A program made the translations under genes and the position numbers. A stretch of 64,000 nucleotides of DNA. Origin: Myxococcales bacterium. GTDB lineage: Bacteria; Myxococcota_A; Polyangia; Palsa-1104; JAEUJZ01. Below the pieces are notes generated by a model that saw only the letters and a program-made list of their open reading frames with translations, was not told the origin of the DNA and did no database searches. Of this stretch, positions 45,126-54,183 are shown one piece after another. Each line of letters begins with the position of its first letter. The first letter of the stretch is position 1. The stretch lies in the NCBI GenBank assembly GCA_016794505.1, contig JAEUJZ010000102.1, positions 1-64,000 of the forward strand, in the 5' to 3' direction.

Positions 45126-46766
45126 TCAGTCGTCCAGCCGGAAGCGAAACTGCGTCGCTTGGCCCAGGCGCAGGATGTCGCCATCCGCAAGGCGAGTGGG
45201 CGCGGTCACGCGGCGATCGTTGATGAACGAACCACTGGCCGCCCCGCCGTCGAACAGGGCAAAGCCCGCGCCGTCACGACGCAGCTCACAGTGGCGCTCG
45301 CCCAGGCTGGGATCGTCGGGCACGAACAGCACGCCGGGTGCCGATGGATACTGCCCCTTGCAGATCATCAGGCTGGCTTCGACCTTGATGCGCTGGCCAC
45401 CCAAGGGGCCGGCCCCAATGCCGATCAGCGTCGCGGTGTACAGGCGTCCGCCGGGCTGGATCGGCACCGGCTGATACGCCGCAGCAGGAGCCGCCACCGC
45501 AGGTCCCGCCGGCCGTCCAGGCCCGGCAGGTGTTCCGGGCGCTGCGACAGAGATCCCCAGCTTGGCAGCGCGACGCTTCAGCAGGAAGGCCGCCAGCATG
45601 GCCAGGCCCCACAGCGCGACCAAGCCCAGCGGCATGCCGATCAGCCACAGCCACCAGCGACTCGGCTTCTTGGGCGGCACGCCAGTAAACGAAAACGGCG
45701 GCGACTTGAGCTCTGCACACTGCAGACCAAACGTCGCGATGCGCAGGTCGTCGATATCGAGCTTTTTGTTGGTGAACGTGAAGACCGGCGTCTGACGCAG
45801 CTCTTCCGACAGGCTCTGAAACTGCTCTTTGAGGTTCTCGTCCTTTTGCGCCCAGCGAAACGTGCCGGTGCTGCGCTTGGCGAGCTCGCCCAGGTTCAAA
45901 AGCGGTCCGCGGTCGTCGCGCGGCGAAAACGCGATGGGGAATAGCGACACATTGCTCTGTCGCAACAGATCGCCTGTGCGACGGAAGCTCTTGCGATCCA
46001 TCAGTTCATTTAATCCATCCGACAGCACAACCATCACTTTTCGTGGGGTAGGTAGCGCCTTGCCGTCTTTGTCGTGACCCGGCTGGACCTTGTTGAGTGC
46101 CGACAGCCCCGCGCTGATGGCCCGCAAGAGCTGCACGTCGCCCTGATCATCGGGGTTGATGTCGTCGATCAGCGACGTGACGGCTGGTGCCGGCATGAAG
46201 TTCGGCTGCGGTTCAATCTCATAGCCGTACAAAAAGAGCCGCACCTTGACCCGAGGCGGCAGCGACTCCAGAAACTCTTTGACCGCCTCTTTGATCTTTT
46301 CGATCGACGGGGCATACAGCGCCGAGTTCTCGATCAGAAGCGCGATGTATAGGTCGCGTCCGCTGCGCTCAAAGGGCTCGACCTTTTCCGCCTTGGCAAC
46401 GGTCTTCCCGCCGACGAGCAGGCGGTGTACCGGCGGGGGCTGATCCGGGGTCAGCGTTCCTTCCAGCTCGACGCGGCCGCCGATGACCTTGATCTGGCTG
46501 TGTTTTTCAAAGGTGCCCAGGTCGACCTGTTCCAAGCGACAGCGCGGCTTGCCGGCCCAGGTGGCATCAGAACGTCCGACGAGCAAAAGGCAAGCGATCA
46601 GCCACAAGATGGCCCAGCGTCCGCTGACCGCTCGACGCTGCAGACACGGCCGGTGTGCTGCCCGACTTCGGGGCAGCCGGCAACCGGCTCGAAACCAGAC
46701 GGCGCGACCCAAACAGACAGGCAGCCCAACATCCAGGGGCGCGGCCAGCGTGCAGGAACGAGGCAT
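45126..46766 (-). CDS. Membrane protein with VWA-like and FHA domains
   Basis: A 546-residue protein. A hydrophobic segment (WAILWLIACLLLVG, about 50-63) acts as signal or anchor. Residues about 125-330 are VWA-like: DLYIALLIENSALYAPSIEK occupies the MIDAS position but has Glu-Asn for the usual Asp, while VMVVLSDGLNE is kept. A second helix lies at about 385-405 (WLIGMPLGLVALWGLAMLAA). The C-terminal 110 residues include an FHA domain (SLGERHCELRRDGAGFALFD, SFINDRRV), which would bind phospho-Thr and face the cytoplasm. That suits signalling from a periplasmic VWA domain to kinases. The ATG at 46766 gives an odd long lead; the true start may be later. The NtrC-type gene follows. Confidence 0.78.
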   Translation of the reverse strand: MPRSCTLAAPLDVGLPVCLGRAVWFRAGCRLPRSRAAHRPCLQRRAVSGRWAILWLIACLLLVGRSDATWAGKPRCRLEQVDLGTFEKHSQIKVIGGRVELEGTLTPDQPPPVHRLLVGGKTVAKAEKVEPFERSGRDLYIALLIENSALYAPSIEKIKEAVKEFLESLPPRVKVRLFLYGYEIEPQPNFMPAPAVTSLIDDINPDDQGDVQLLRAISAGLSALNKVQPGHDKDGKALPTPRKVMVVLSDGLNELMDRKSFRRTGDLLRQSNVSLFPIAFSPRDDRGPLLNLGELAKRSTGTFRWAQKDENLKEQFQSLSEELRQTPVFTFTNKKLDIDDLRIATFGLQCAELKSPPFSFTGVPPKKPSRWWLWLIGMPLGLVALWGLAMLAAFLLKRRAAKLGISVAAPGTPAGPGRPAGPAVAAPAAAYQPVPIQPGGRLYTATLIGIGAGPLGGQRIKVEASLMICKGQYPSAPGVLFVPDDPSLGERHCELRRDGAGFALFDGGAASGSFINDRRVTAPTRLADGDILRLGQATQFRFRLDD

Positions 46767-46837
46767 CCTCTTGCATCGTATCCGATTTTTGCTCGCGTTT
46801 CGCAGAGCGCATAGGCTGGCTGCAGTATCGTGTTTTC

Positions 46838-48142
46838 ATGCGCTGGGAATGCCATGAGTGCGGCGAGGTTCACCAAGAGCTACCCGAGCAGTGCCGAAGC
46901 TGTGGCACCAAGCCCGAGATCGTCGAAAACGTGTGGCGGTGCTCTCGCTGCGGCGAGCAGGGAATCGCCGGGACCCGCACAAGCTGCCCGACCTGCGGCG
47001 CCGAAAAAGACCAAAGCGCGCAGCTCGCCGTCGCGACGGGGCGGCGCATCGCGGGCGAGCAAGGCCGCGCTCTTGCCGTGGGACCGTGGCTGTACTGCGC
47101 GTTCTGCAAGACGCAGGTGCCGCCGGTCTACACCAGCGGGCCCAAGCACGGGCAGCCGACCGAGCGCTGTCCCACCTGCGACGGGCCTTTAGCGGAATCG
47201 ACGCACGAAGCCAAAAGCGAAGTGATCCGCGAAAGCGAGGCCGCGACGTATCGCCCGCAGGCCGTGCAGCGCCGCGGCGGTGGTGATGCCGAGCCGCCGT
47301 CGATGCAGCCACCGACGCAGCCGGCTGGGGCAGGGGGCGGTCCCTCGTCGCGCCGAGTCTGGCCGTGGCTGCTCGTGCTGCTGCTCGTCGGCGGGCTGTG
47401 GCTGCTGTTTGGCCCCGGCAAAAAGGTTGGCTACACCGTCGTCGGGCGAAGCTGGGAACGCAGCATCGAGATCGAGACCCTGCAAAAAAAAGCCAGCCGC
47501 GACTGGCAGTCGGATCTGCCGTCGGGCGCGTACAACACCGCCTGTCAGCGCACGTTTCGCAAGAACATCGACGTGCCGATCGGCAGCGAGACGTACTTTG
47601 AAGACGAAGAAGATCGCAGCCGCTGCGAAGACTGGGAGACTCGCACCATCGAGGACGAGGTCGACGACGGCAAGCGCTGCACCGAGCACGGCTATAAGAC
47701 GCAGGGCGGCGTGTCGGTCAAGACCTGCCTGAGCTGGGAAAAGAAGACCAAGACCGTCAGAAAGACCCAGCGCGAGTGCGCCAGATACCGCATGCGCCAC
47801 GTGAAAAAGACCCGCACCAAGTACAAGCAAGAGCCAGTCTATGAGCCGTTCTGCTCGTACGAAGTCGATACGACCTGGCGCACGACGAGGACCTTGCGAG
47901 CGGGCGGCAGCGACGACAGCTCGCAGCCGACGTGGCCGACTGTCGAGGGCCTGTCGCGGCGCGAGCGAGCCGGCAAGCGGCAAGAGAGCTATCGCCTGCG
48001 CCTGCAGCTTGACAAGGGCAAGCGCGAAGAGGTCTTTACGGCGCGCGACGAGGCCGAGTGGCAGCGACATCGCGTCGGCAGCCGCGGCCGCGCCCAGGTC
48101 AAGCTGGGGTCTGTCGTCGGGCTCGTCGACGAAGCGCCTTAA
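46838..48142 (+). CDS. Zinc-ribbon membrane protein of unknown function
   Basis: A 434-residue protein. Three zinc-ribbon-like knuckle pairs occupy residues 5-115: CHECGEVHQELPEQCRSCG, WRCSRCGEQ with SCPTCG, and YCAFCKT with RCPTCDG. A Pro/Gln-rich spacer leads to one membrane helix (about 165-187, VWPWLLVLLLVGGLWLLFG). The remaining 240 residues lie outside and contain several cysteines and a highly charged Lys/Arg/Glu stretch (EKKTKTVRKTQRECARYRMR). The first ribbon resembles rubredoxin-like ribbons fused to membrane proteins. It is divergent from the VWA-FHA gene with only 71 bp between, so the two may be co-regulated. No named family is evident. Confidence 0.7.
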   Translation: MRWECHECGEVHQELPEQCRSCGTKPEIVENVWRCSRCGEQGIAGTRTSCPTCGAEKDQSAQLAVATGRRIAGEQGRALAVGPWLYCAFCKTQVPPVYTSGPKHGQPTERCPTCDGPLAESTHEAKSEVIRESEAATYRPQAVQRRGGGDAEPPSMQPPTQPAGAGGGPSSRRVWPWLLVLLLVGGLWLLFGPGKKVGYTVVGRSWERSIEIETLQKKASRDWQSDLPSGAYNTACQRTFRKNIDVPIGSETYFEDEEDRSRCEDWETRTIEDEVDDGKRCTEHGYKTQGGVSVKTCLSWEKKTKTVRKTQRECARYRMRHVKKTRTKYKQEPVYEPFCSYEVDTTWRTTRTLRAGGSDDSSQPTWPTVEGLSRRERAGKRQESYRLRLQLDKGKREEVFTARDEAEWQRHRVGSRGRAQVKLGSVVGLVDEAP

Positions 48143-48229
48143 GCGATGGAATGAAGCCGCCCCAAGGACGCACGGCTCTCGGTTTGCGCGACCCAGCGCA
48201 GAGCGTCGTCGGCGACGGTCGACGGTGGC

Positions 48230-48940
48230 TTACGCCAGCTCTTGATTTAGAACCTGCAGCGCCTGCCCGGCCGCGGCTTGCTCAGCGGCTCGCTTGCTGC
48301 GCCCGCTGCCGACGGCAAGTCGACGGTCATCCAGGTATACGGCGACGTCAAAGGTCTTTTCATGCTCGGGGCCCGATGTCGCGATCACTTCATAGCGCGG
48401 TCGCGCTTGCCGCAGGCGCTGCAGCAGGTCTTGCAGGGCCGATTTTTCGTCGCTACCGCCGTGCTGATGAGCCTGCACGACAAGCGGCACAAGCAGGCGC
48501 TGCGCCGCCGCCTGACAGACGGCAAAGCCACTGTCGACGAACAGCGCCCCAAGGACCGCCTCGAATGCGTCGGCCAAGAGCGATGGTTTGTCGCGGCCAC
48601 CGTTCAGCTCTTCCCCGCGCCCGACGCGCAGCGCCCGTCCCAGATCCATGCTGCGCGCCAGCTCGGCCAGCGAGCTTTCGCTGACGATCCGCGAGCGCAT
48701 GAGCGACAGATACCCTTCGCTGGCATCGGGACACTGGGTCATCAAAAGCTCCGTGACCAAGAGACCCAGTACCGAGTCGCCCAAGAACTCCAAGCGCTCG
48801 TTATGAGGCTGCCCACCGCGGCTGTTTTCGTTGGTGAAGCTGCGATGGGTCACCGCAGTCAGAAGGAGGGTTGGGTCCGAAAAGCTGTGACCTAAGTGGC
48901 CTTCTAGCTCCGCCAAGCTGTCTCGCTCATCGGCGGTCAT
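48230..48940 (-). CDS. rnc: Ribonuclease III
   Basis: A 236-residue double-strand-specific endoribonuclease. The signature HNERLEFLGDSVLGLLVTEL holds the catalytic Glu and Asp; ADAFEAVLGALFVDSGF holds the second acidic pair. The C-terminal double-stranded-RNA-binding domain runs from KSALQDLLQRLRQARPRY to AAAGQALQVLNQ. The role is rRNA and mRNA processing. I chose the ATG at 48940, which follows AAGGGG by 6 bases. It stands without era or lepB neighbours, unlike many bacteria. Confidence 0.96.
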   Translation of the reverse strand: MTADERDSLAELEGHLGHSFSDPTLLLTAVTHRSFTNENSRGGQPHNERLEFLGDSVLGLLVTELLMTQCPDASEGYLSLMRSRIVSESSLAELARSMDLGRALRVGRGEELNGGRDKPSLLADAFEAVLGALFVDSGFAVCQAAAQRLLVPLVVQAHQHGGSDEKSALQDLLQRLRQARPRYEVIATSGPEHEKTFDVAVYLDDRRLAVGSGRSKRAAEQAAAGQALQVLNQELA

Positions 48941-49092
48941 GGCTGCCCCTTGGAACGACCTAGCTCGATCACGTGAAACCACACGGCGGCACCCTAGCAC
49001 AGCCACGATCCCCAGCCGGCGCGCGATCTGCTAGCCGTGCCGCGCCCCTGGTTGCTGAAGCGGAATCCAGCGGGCTCGCGGCGAGCGATCCG

Positions 49093-49416
49093 CTACGTCG
49101 AATCGGCCGCGTGCGGCGCGCTGCACCAAGCGATCTGCGTCGAGTAAACCGGCTCAGACGCGGGCTTGGTGGGAGCCCGGCAGATGGCGCCGCTCGCCGG
49201 ACAAGTCGTCGCGCTGGTGACGCGGCAGCCCTTGTTTTCGCACTGCTTGCGCGCCGCAAACGAGTCATTGCCCGTGAAGCGACAGAAGCCCCCACAGGCC
49301 GGACTGCTGCCCGCCCCGCAGGCATAGCAGCCATCGGCCCGCGCCGTCGTCGAATACACAAGCGGTGCCATCAACAACGCCACCCCAAAGATTTTGGCCA
49401 TCGATCGCCGCAGCAT
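49093..49416 (-). CDS. Small exported Cys-rich protein
   Basis: A 107-residue protein with a signal peptide (MAKIFGVALLMAPLVYSTTARA) and ten cysteines in the mature part: GCYACGAG, PACGGFCRF, CENKGC, TTCPASGAICR and WCS. The even number and exported location suggest five disulfides. No family is recognised. AGGAGG lies 7 bases before the ATG at 49416, which is strong support for the gene and the start. It lies 28 bp after the PHP lipoprotein gene on the same strand, so the two probably share a transcript. Confidence 0.72.
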   Translation of the reverse strand: MLRRSMAKIFGVALLMAPLVYSTTARADGCYACGAGSSPACGGFCRFTGNDSFAARKQCENKGCRVTSATTCPASGAICRAPTKPASEPVYSTQIAWCSAPHAADST

Positions 49417-49444
49417 CAGCACATCCTCCTTGCCTGCTCTCAGG

Positions 49445-51016
49445 CTAGCGCACCCAGACCGGCGCAGAGTAGAGATATGGATACTCTCGGCGAAACGCGT
49501 CCGGCATGTCGCCGAGCAGATGCAGCAGGTGACGCGGCACGATGTGTATCTCGACGCGATAGGCGCCGGGTCCGCGGCCGGCGGTATCAAACTCCAGCAC
49601 GGGGGTGGATTCGGCGCGGCTTTCGGCGGCAAACTCGTCTGCGCTCAGCGTGCGCGCCAGGACCTCTTCGCTGCGCAAAAGCGTCGTCGGTGGGCTCTTG
49701 TCGCGAAGCGGCACATAGCGCAAAGACAGGCGCAGGAGCGGCTCGGCCCCGCGCAGCGCCGCTGGAAACGGTCGCGGCAGAGCCACGCGCAAGCGCGCCC
49801 CCAAGGGCGCTTGATCCCCAAGCTCTGCCGTGCGACTGCCCGACGGACTGCCCGATGAATACAGCGCGTGGAAGTCAAAGCCCTCGGGGGGACCGAACAG
49901 CTCAAACACGCCAAAGGCTCGCCCGGACAACAGCGCCTGCCGTAGGACCTCGGTCGAGATCGCCGTCCCCGTTGGGATCAAAAGATAGTTGCCAAACCAG
50001 CGCATCAAGCGACGGTAGCCATCGCCACGCTCGCCATCGGCAAGCGGCTCTTTCAGCGTGTTTTCGTGGATGTCTGATCCCAGGGTGGGCGTCAGGTGAT
50101 GGCCCGCCGCAAGCAAGGTATCGAACTTGTCGAGCTGACTTTGATTGGGTGCAAGGAAGCCCAGTAATGCCAAGTCTGGCTCGGGCCCGCCGTCGCTGAC
50201 CGATCGACCCCCAAGCCACGGAACCAGCCCCGTGATGGCGCCCAGCGGATCCAGCCCCAGATAGGGCCCGCGGATCTTGGGATCGATGTTGGCGTGCAGG
50301 TTATAGACCTCCATGCCGTCAAGACCCGCCTGAGCCAAGGTCGATAGCTGTTCCAGGGGATGCGACTCGCCGTGGGCAACCAAGACCACACCGCCGGCTG
50401 CATGAAAGGCGCGCACTGCGTCGGGAGTCGCCGCCTGCATCGCCGCGTGTCGCGACGCCGGATCCGCGCCAAGATGGCGGCGCAGCCCGACGGGCATAAG
50501 CTCATTTTCACCCCCGACCGCGATGTGAACACGATGGCCGGGCGCCGTGTCGTCGGCGCAGCGAAGCCGGCTGCCCACCACATCGACCTGCGGATCAGGA
50601 TCAGCGGTCGCGCGCTCGGCCGCATCGCCCAACGCGACGTCGGTCAAGAACAGATCGGAAAACGCGCTGTCCGCCATCAGCGTGGCGTGATCGGTCAGCA
50701 TCGCGAAGTCCTGCCGCGTCGCGCACAGGCCTCGTCGCAGGTTGTCCAAGCAGGGCGCGTTTGCCGTGCCATTCGGCTGCGGCTTGCCATCGCAGGCATC
50801 GTGCGAAAAGACCGAGTGCAGGTGGATGATGCCGCGTACTCCGCGCAGGCCGCGAGCCGCTTGCTGCCAGTGCAGCGAGTCCGTTGCTGGCAGGCTCTTT
50901 TGCCAAGACAGCGGCATCGGCGGCGGCGGCGACTCGACCGTGGGCTCGGCGCATGAGGTCATGGCGGCGAGCAACGAGAGCGAACGAAGGCTTGGAAACC
51001 AGCGCATGCGGCGCAC
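49445..51016 (-). CDS. PHP-domain lipoprotein, predicted exported phosphoesterase
   Basis: A 523-residue protein. A signal with the lipobox AMTSC (Cys22) suggests membrane attachment. PHP metal motifs follow: IIHLHSVFSHDACDG near 64, AMLTDHATL near 105, GGENELM near 168, VVLVAHGESHP near 212, and LGSDIHENT near 315. The last 150 residues form a beta-rich accessory region. PHP proteins are usually cytoplasmic, so an exported version is less common; the substrate is unknown. It is a different subfamily from the cytoplasmic PHP protein encoded at 15284-16222. The start may be 51016 or 51007. Confidence 0.78.
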   Translation of the reverse strand: MRRMRWFPSLRSLSLLAAMTSCAEPTVESPPPPMPLSWQKSLPATDSLHWQQAARGLRGVRGIIHLHSVFSHDACDGKPQPNGTANAPCLDNLRRGLCATRQDFAMLTDHATLMADSAFSDLFLTDVALGDAAERATADPDPQVDVVGSRLRCADDTAPGHRVHIAVGGENELMPVGLRRHLGADPASRHAAMQAATPDAVRAFHAAGGVVLVAHGESHPLEQLSTLAQAGLDGMEVYNLHANIDPKIRGPYLGLDPLGAITGLVPWLGGRSVSDGGPEPDLALLGFLAPNQSQLDKFDTLLAAGHHLTPTLGSDIHENTLKEPLADGERGDGYRRLMRWFGNYLLIPTGTAISTEVLRQALLSGRAFGVFELFGPPEGFDFHALYSSGSPSGSRTAELGDQAPLGARLRVALPRPFPAALRGAEPLLRLSLRYVPLRDKSPPTTLLRSEEVLARTLSADEFAAESRAESTPVLEFDTAGRGPGAYRVEIHIVPRHLLHLLGDMPDAFRREYPYLYSAPVWVR

Positions 51017-51190
51017 TATATCGCTCCTGCCCGTCCACGGCGCGCTTCGCTCGGCGGATGCATGAGCGCGGTTCCCGCCGCACGAGCGCGTCGTGCAGCC
51101 GGCGATGCCCGACCCTGACTGGGCTCGCTCGTTCTAGAGCGCGTTGCGCGGAGCGGCGTTGAGCGCTGTACCGCACATCGACACCCACGC

Positions 51191-51220
51191 AAAAGAGCGA
51201 CCGTGATAAGGTCGCTTTAC
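51191..51220. promoter_or_regulatory. Inverted repeat in the divergent PHP/aminotransferase intergenic region
   Basis: AGCGACC (51196-51202) and GGTCGCT (51210-51216) form a 7-bp dyad with a 7-bp loop, flanked by AAAAG and TTTAC. It could be an operator or a weak bidirectional terminator. It lies about 75 bp before the aminotransferase start. Confidence 0.3.
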
Positions 51221-51291
51221 TATGGTGCTGCCCAAGTGGCTGCGCCTGATCTCGACCCCAGACGAACGACGTGAAGGCAGAAGGCCAAACC

Positions 51292-52443
51292 ATGCGAATC
51301 GGTGAACGACTGTCGGCGCTGGCGATCTCGGACATCCGGGCCATGAGCCTGCGCTGCCAAGAAAAAGGCGGCATCAACCTCGGCCAAGGCGTCTGCGATC
51401 TGCCGACGCCGAGCCTGGTTGCCGAAGGCGCTATCGCCGCGATCTCGGCGCACAAAGCCACCTATGCCCCGCCGCAAGGAATCTTGGAGCTGCGCCAGGC
51501 GGTAGCCACGAAGATCCAGCGCGACTACGGCCAGTCGTACGATCCCGTCAGCGAAGTGCTGATCACAAGCGGCGCCACCGGAGGCTTCGCCGCCGCGATG
51601 ATGGCGCTGTGCCAGCCCGGCGACGAGATCATCCTGTTCGAGCCGTACTATTCGTACCACTTGAACACGGTCCTGGCCTTGGGCATGAAGCCGGTGCTGG
51701 TGCCGCTGGCGCCGCCCGACTGGCGCATCGCCCGCGCCGAGCTAGAAGACGCGATCACCGATCGCACGCGCGGCATCGTCGTCTGTTCGCCATCCAACCC
51801 CTCGGGCAAGGTGCTAAGCGAGCTGGAACAAGAGATGCTCGCCGAGATCTGCCGCAGCGAAAACCTCATCGCGTTCACCGATGAGATCTATGAGCACATC
51901 GTCTTTGATGGCGTAAAGCATGTGCCGCTTGCGACGCAGCCCGGCATGCGTGGGCGCTGCGTTAGCATCTCGGGCTTGTCCAAGACCTTTTCGATTACGG
52001 GCTGGCGCATTGGCTATCTCACGGCTCCGGCTGGGGCCATCGAGCGCATCACCGTGGCGCATGATCTTTTGTACGTCTGCCCGCCGACCCCTCTTCAGCT
52101 GGGGGCGCTGTCCGGTCTTGCGCTGCCCGAGTCGTACTTTCGCGAGCTATCGACGCTGTACCAAAAAAAGCGCGACATCTTATGCAGCGCCCTTACCGAC
52201 GCGGGCCTTTCGCCCTATGTGCCGACGGGTGCCTATTACGTCTTGGCCGATGTGCGCAAGCTTGGCTGCGCGACCGCACGCGAGGCGGCCTACAAGCTCC
52301 TCGATGAAGCCGGCATCGCGGCCATCGCGGGGACCAGCTTCTATCGCGATCCGATTGGCGAGACCATCTTGCGCTTCTGCTTCGCCAAAGACGACGCGGT
52401 CCTGGTCGATGCCGCCGCCCGCCTGCGTCGCCGCTTCGCATAG
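51292..52443 (+). CDS. PLP-dependent class I/II aminotransferase
   Basis: A 383-residue fold-type I aminotransferase. Family blocks are INLGQGVCDLPTP, YAPPQGILELRQAVA, ITSGATGGFAAAMMAL, FEPYYSYHLN, CSPSNPSGKVL, FTDEIYEHIVFDG and SGLSKTFSITGWRIGY, where the Lys of SKTF binds PLP. The RFCFAKDD segment near the end carries the substrate-carboxylate Arg. It is like the kynurenine/methionine aminotransferase group (KAT/MtnE-like), but the donor cannot be fixed. I chose the ATG at 51292, preceded by AAGG; a GTG at 51271 is an alternative. Confidence 0.92.
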   Translation: MRIGERLSALAISDIRAMSLRCQEKGGINLGQGVCDLPTPSLVAEGAIAAISAHKATYAPPQGILELRQAVATKIQRDYGQSYDPVSEVLITSGATGGFAAAMMALCQPGDEIILFEPYYSYHLNTVLALGMKPVLVPLAPPDWRIARAELEDAITDRTRGIVVCSPSNPSGKVLSELEQEMLAEICRSENLIAFTDEIYEHIVFDGVKHVPLATQPGMRGRCVSISGLSKTFSITGWRIGYLTAPAGAIERITVAHDLLYVCPPTPLQLGALSGLALPESYFRELSTLYQKKRDILCSALTDAGLSPYVPTGAYYVLADVRKLGCATAREAAYKLLDEAGIAAIAGTSFYRDPIGETILRFCFAKDDAVLVDAAARLRRRFA

Positions 52444-52624
52444 TCCGCGTCGCGCCTGCGCGGTCCCTGCGGCCCTTCCCCTTCTATAGATCCTCAGCTC
52501 TTCCGCACGATCTCTGCACAACAAGACTTCCGCACGATCTCCGCACGACCTCTGCACGTCTTCCTTTTGCCTTCCTCGGGCGAGCTTGCGACCGGCGTGA
52601 TCTGCCGCCCGCCAAAGTTCCAAG

Positions 52625-52676
52625 CCAAGGTCCAAAGCCAAGGTCCAAAGCCAAGGTCCAAAGCCAAGGTCTAATG
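52625..52676. repeat. 13-bp tandem repeat, three full copies and one diverged
   Basis: CCAAGGTCCAAAG is repeated at 52625, 52638 and 52651, with a fourth diverged copy ending at 52676. No coding function is apparent. Confidence 0.9.
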
Positions 52677-52771
52677 CCAGAAACGTGCGCTGGTAAACAG
52701 GCCTGCCACGCCTGCGCACAAGCTCAAGACCGTGGGCAGCGCGCTCTGCGCTTCGGTGGCCATCCCGACGA

Positions 52772-52801
52772 TTGACACGAGAAATTTGCCCGACGTACAC
52801 T
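52772..52801 (+). promoter_or_regulatory. Candidate sigma-70 promoter very close to the OMP start codon
   Basis: A consensus -35 TTGACA (52772-52777) and TACACT (52796-52801) are 18 bp apart. The ATG at 52813 begins only 11 bp after the -10, so the transcript would be leaderless or nearly so. No Shine-Dalgarno sequence is present. Confidence 0.4.
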
Positions 52802-52812
52802 AATTTTCGAGC

Positions 52813-54030
52813 ATGCGTAATCTCCTTCGATCGTCATGGGCTACAGGGGTGGACAGTCTTTGGCAGAGCCTGGGGCAGAGCCTAGGTGCCGCTTCGGGGC
52901 GCCTGGGTTCCCGGCGAAGCTGGGTTCCCGCGGTAGCTGTGGGGTTAGGCCTTCTTGGCACCAGCGAAGCTGCACATGCGGCCTGCGCGGACCAGACGGT
53001 GGATGTCTCGAATGATCTGGCGCTTGAGTGCTTGATCGCGCCGCGCAATCCTGCGGATGTTGACCCCAACAACCGTCGGACCGATCCCAACCTGCGCGAG
53101 CAGTCGATGTATCGCTCGCTTTTGTCCGAGATGGGCGCGGTCATGGCCGTGCCGGCGCTTGAGCCTGCCGACACGACAGGCTTCTCGGGCTTTCACTTTT
53201 CCTTCGATGTCAACGCGACTTCGATCTCGATCAACAACGCGTACTGGAGCGGCTACAAGCAGCCCAACGGCGCGAACTCGCTCGCGGGGGTGCGTCACGT
53301 TAGCGGTCAGTTCCTGCCCGTCGCGTCGATCATGCTGCGCAAGGGCGTGTGGTTCCTGCCGCTGCCCTTTTTCCCGTCGCTGGAAGTCGGCTTTGGCGCA
53401 TCGAACCTGCTGCAGTCGAGCCTGTTTGGTCTAAACGGCTACCTGAAGTTTGCGCTGCACGAGGGCTATCACGACATCCCGATCCCATCGATCGCCGCCC
53501 GTGCCACCGTCACTCGCATCGCGGGTGCGCCCCAGATCGACATGACGCTGATCACCGTCGAAGGCCTGATGTCCAAGGCCTTTGGCGCACAGGGCACGAT
53601 GACCTTCGAGCCGTATCTGGGCGGCGGCGTCATGTGGAACATCGTGCGCAGCAACGTCATTGACACGGCGCCAACGTTTGACTTGTATCGCGGCGATCCC
53701 AGCTTCTCGACGACCATGGGCTTGCCCGCCGCGCTCAGCCAGAAGGTCACGTTTCCGACGCAGGACAACATCTTCCGCTGGCGTCTATTCGCTGGCCTCA
53801 ACGTTCACTACGCCATCCTGTCGATCACGGGCTACTTCTCGTATTGGGGGGCCGGTGAAGACAACTCGTACGATGTCAGCCGGCTGCCTGGCCCAGCGGA
53901 CGTGGGCGCGACGCCGAGCGGGGCGGCTGCAGCCTGCCGTCGCGACAACCGCGACATGTCGACGATCTGCCCCAAGGATCTTTCGTACAGCCAGTTCTCG
54001 GTCGGCGGCAGCGTCGGTCTGCGCTTCTAG
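52813..54030 (+). CDS. Outer membrane beta-barrel protein
   Basis: A 405-residue exported protein. The signal has a hydrophobic core AVAVGLGLLGTSEAAHA ending near 57, preceded by a long hydrophilic head. The mature part has many amphipathic beta-strands with aromatic ends (GFHFSFDVNATSISINNAYW, GFGASNLLQSSLFGLNGYLK, MWNIVRSNV, YAILSITGYFSYWG) and ends in Leu-Arg-Phe, the terminal-Phe signature for barrel insertion. Four cysteines are seen in two pairs. No specific porin or adhesin family is evident. The start is uncertain: the ATG has no ribosome site. Confidence 0.72.
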   Translation: MRNLLRSSWATGVDSLWQSLGQSLGAASGRLGSRRSWVPAVAVGLGLLGTSEAAHAACADQTVDVSNDLALECLIAPRNPADVDPNNRRTDPNLREQSMYRSLLSEMGAVMAVPALEPADTTGFSGFHFSFDVNATSISINNAYWSGYKQPNGANSLAGVRHVSGQFLPVASIMLRKGVWFLPLPFFPSLEVGFGASNLLQSSLFGLNGYLKFALHEGYHDIPIPSIAARATVTRIAGAPQIDMTLITVEGLMSKAFGAQGTMTFEPYLGGGVMWNIVRSNVIDTAPTFDLYRGDPSFSTTMGLPAALSQKVTFPTQDNIFRWRLFAGLNVHYAILSITGYFSYWGAGEDNSYDVSRLPGPADVGATPSGAAAACRRDNRDMSTICPKDLSYSQFSVGGSVGLRF

Positions 54031-54183
54031 CGTCGGATCGCGGCGCCGTTTTCTGCTCTCTTCCTGCTCTCGACTTTCGCACGTCCGTTTCAAAAGACCC
54101 GCGCTCGCTGAGGCTGCAGTCGTCTGCGCCTGGCCTTGCTGAAGCGCTGGCATTTGCCTTCGTGCTGGCGTTACCTTCTGCGC

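Larger units (their letters stand above)
52444..52812. other. Repeat-bearing intergenic region (369 bp)
   Basis: It holds two imperfect copies of CTTCCGCACGATCTCTGCAC (52500-52519 and 52527-52546, the second with C at one site), a 13-bp tandem repeat at 52625-52676, and a promoter-like pair at 52772-52801. No gene is seen. Confidence 0.65.

Noticed and set aside
48973..50199. Plus-strand open frame of 408 codons opposite the PHP lipoprotein
   Set aside because: Arg/Ala-rich shadow; the minus-strand reading has a lipobox and all PHP metal motifs.
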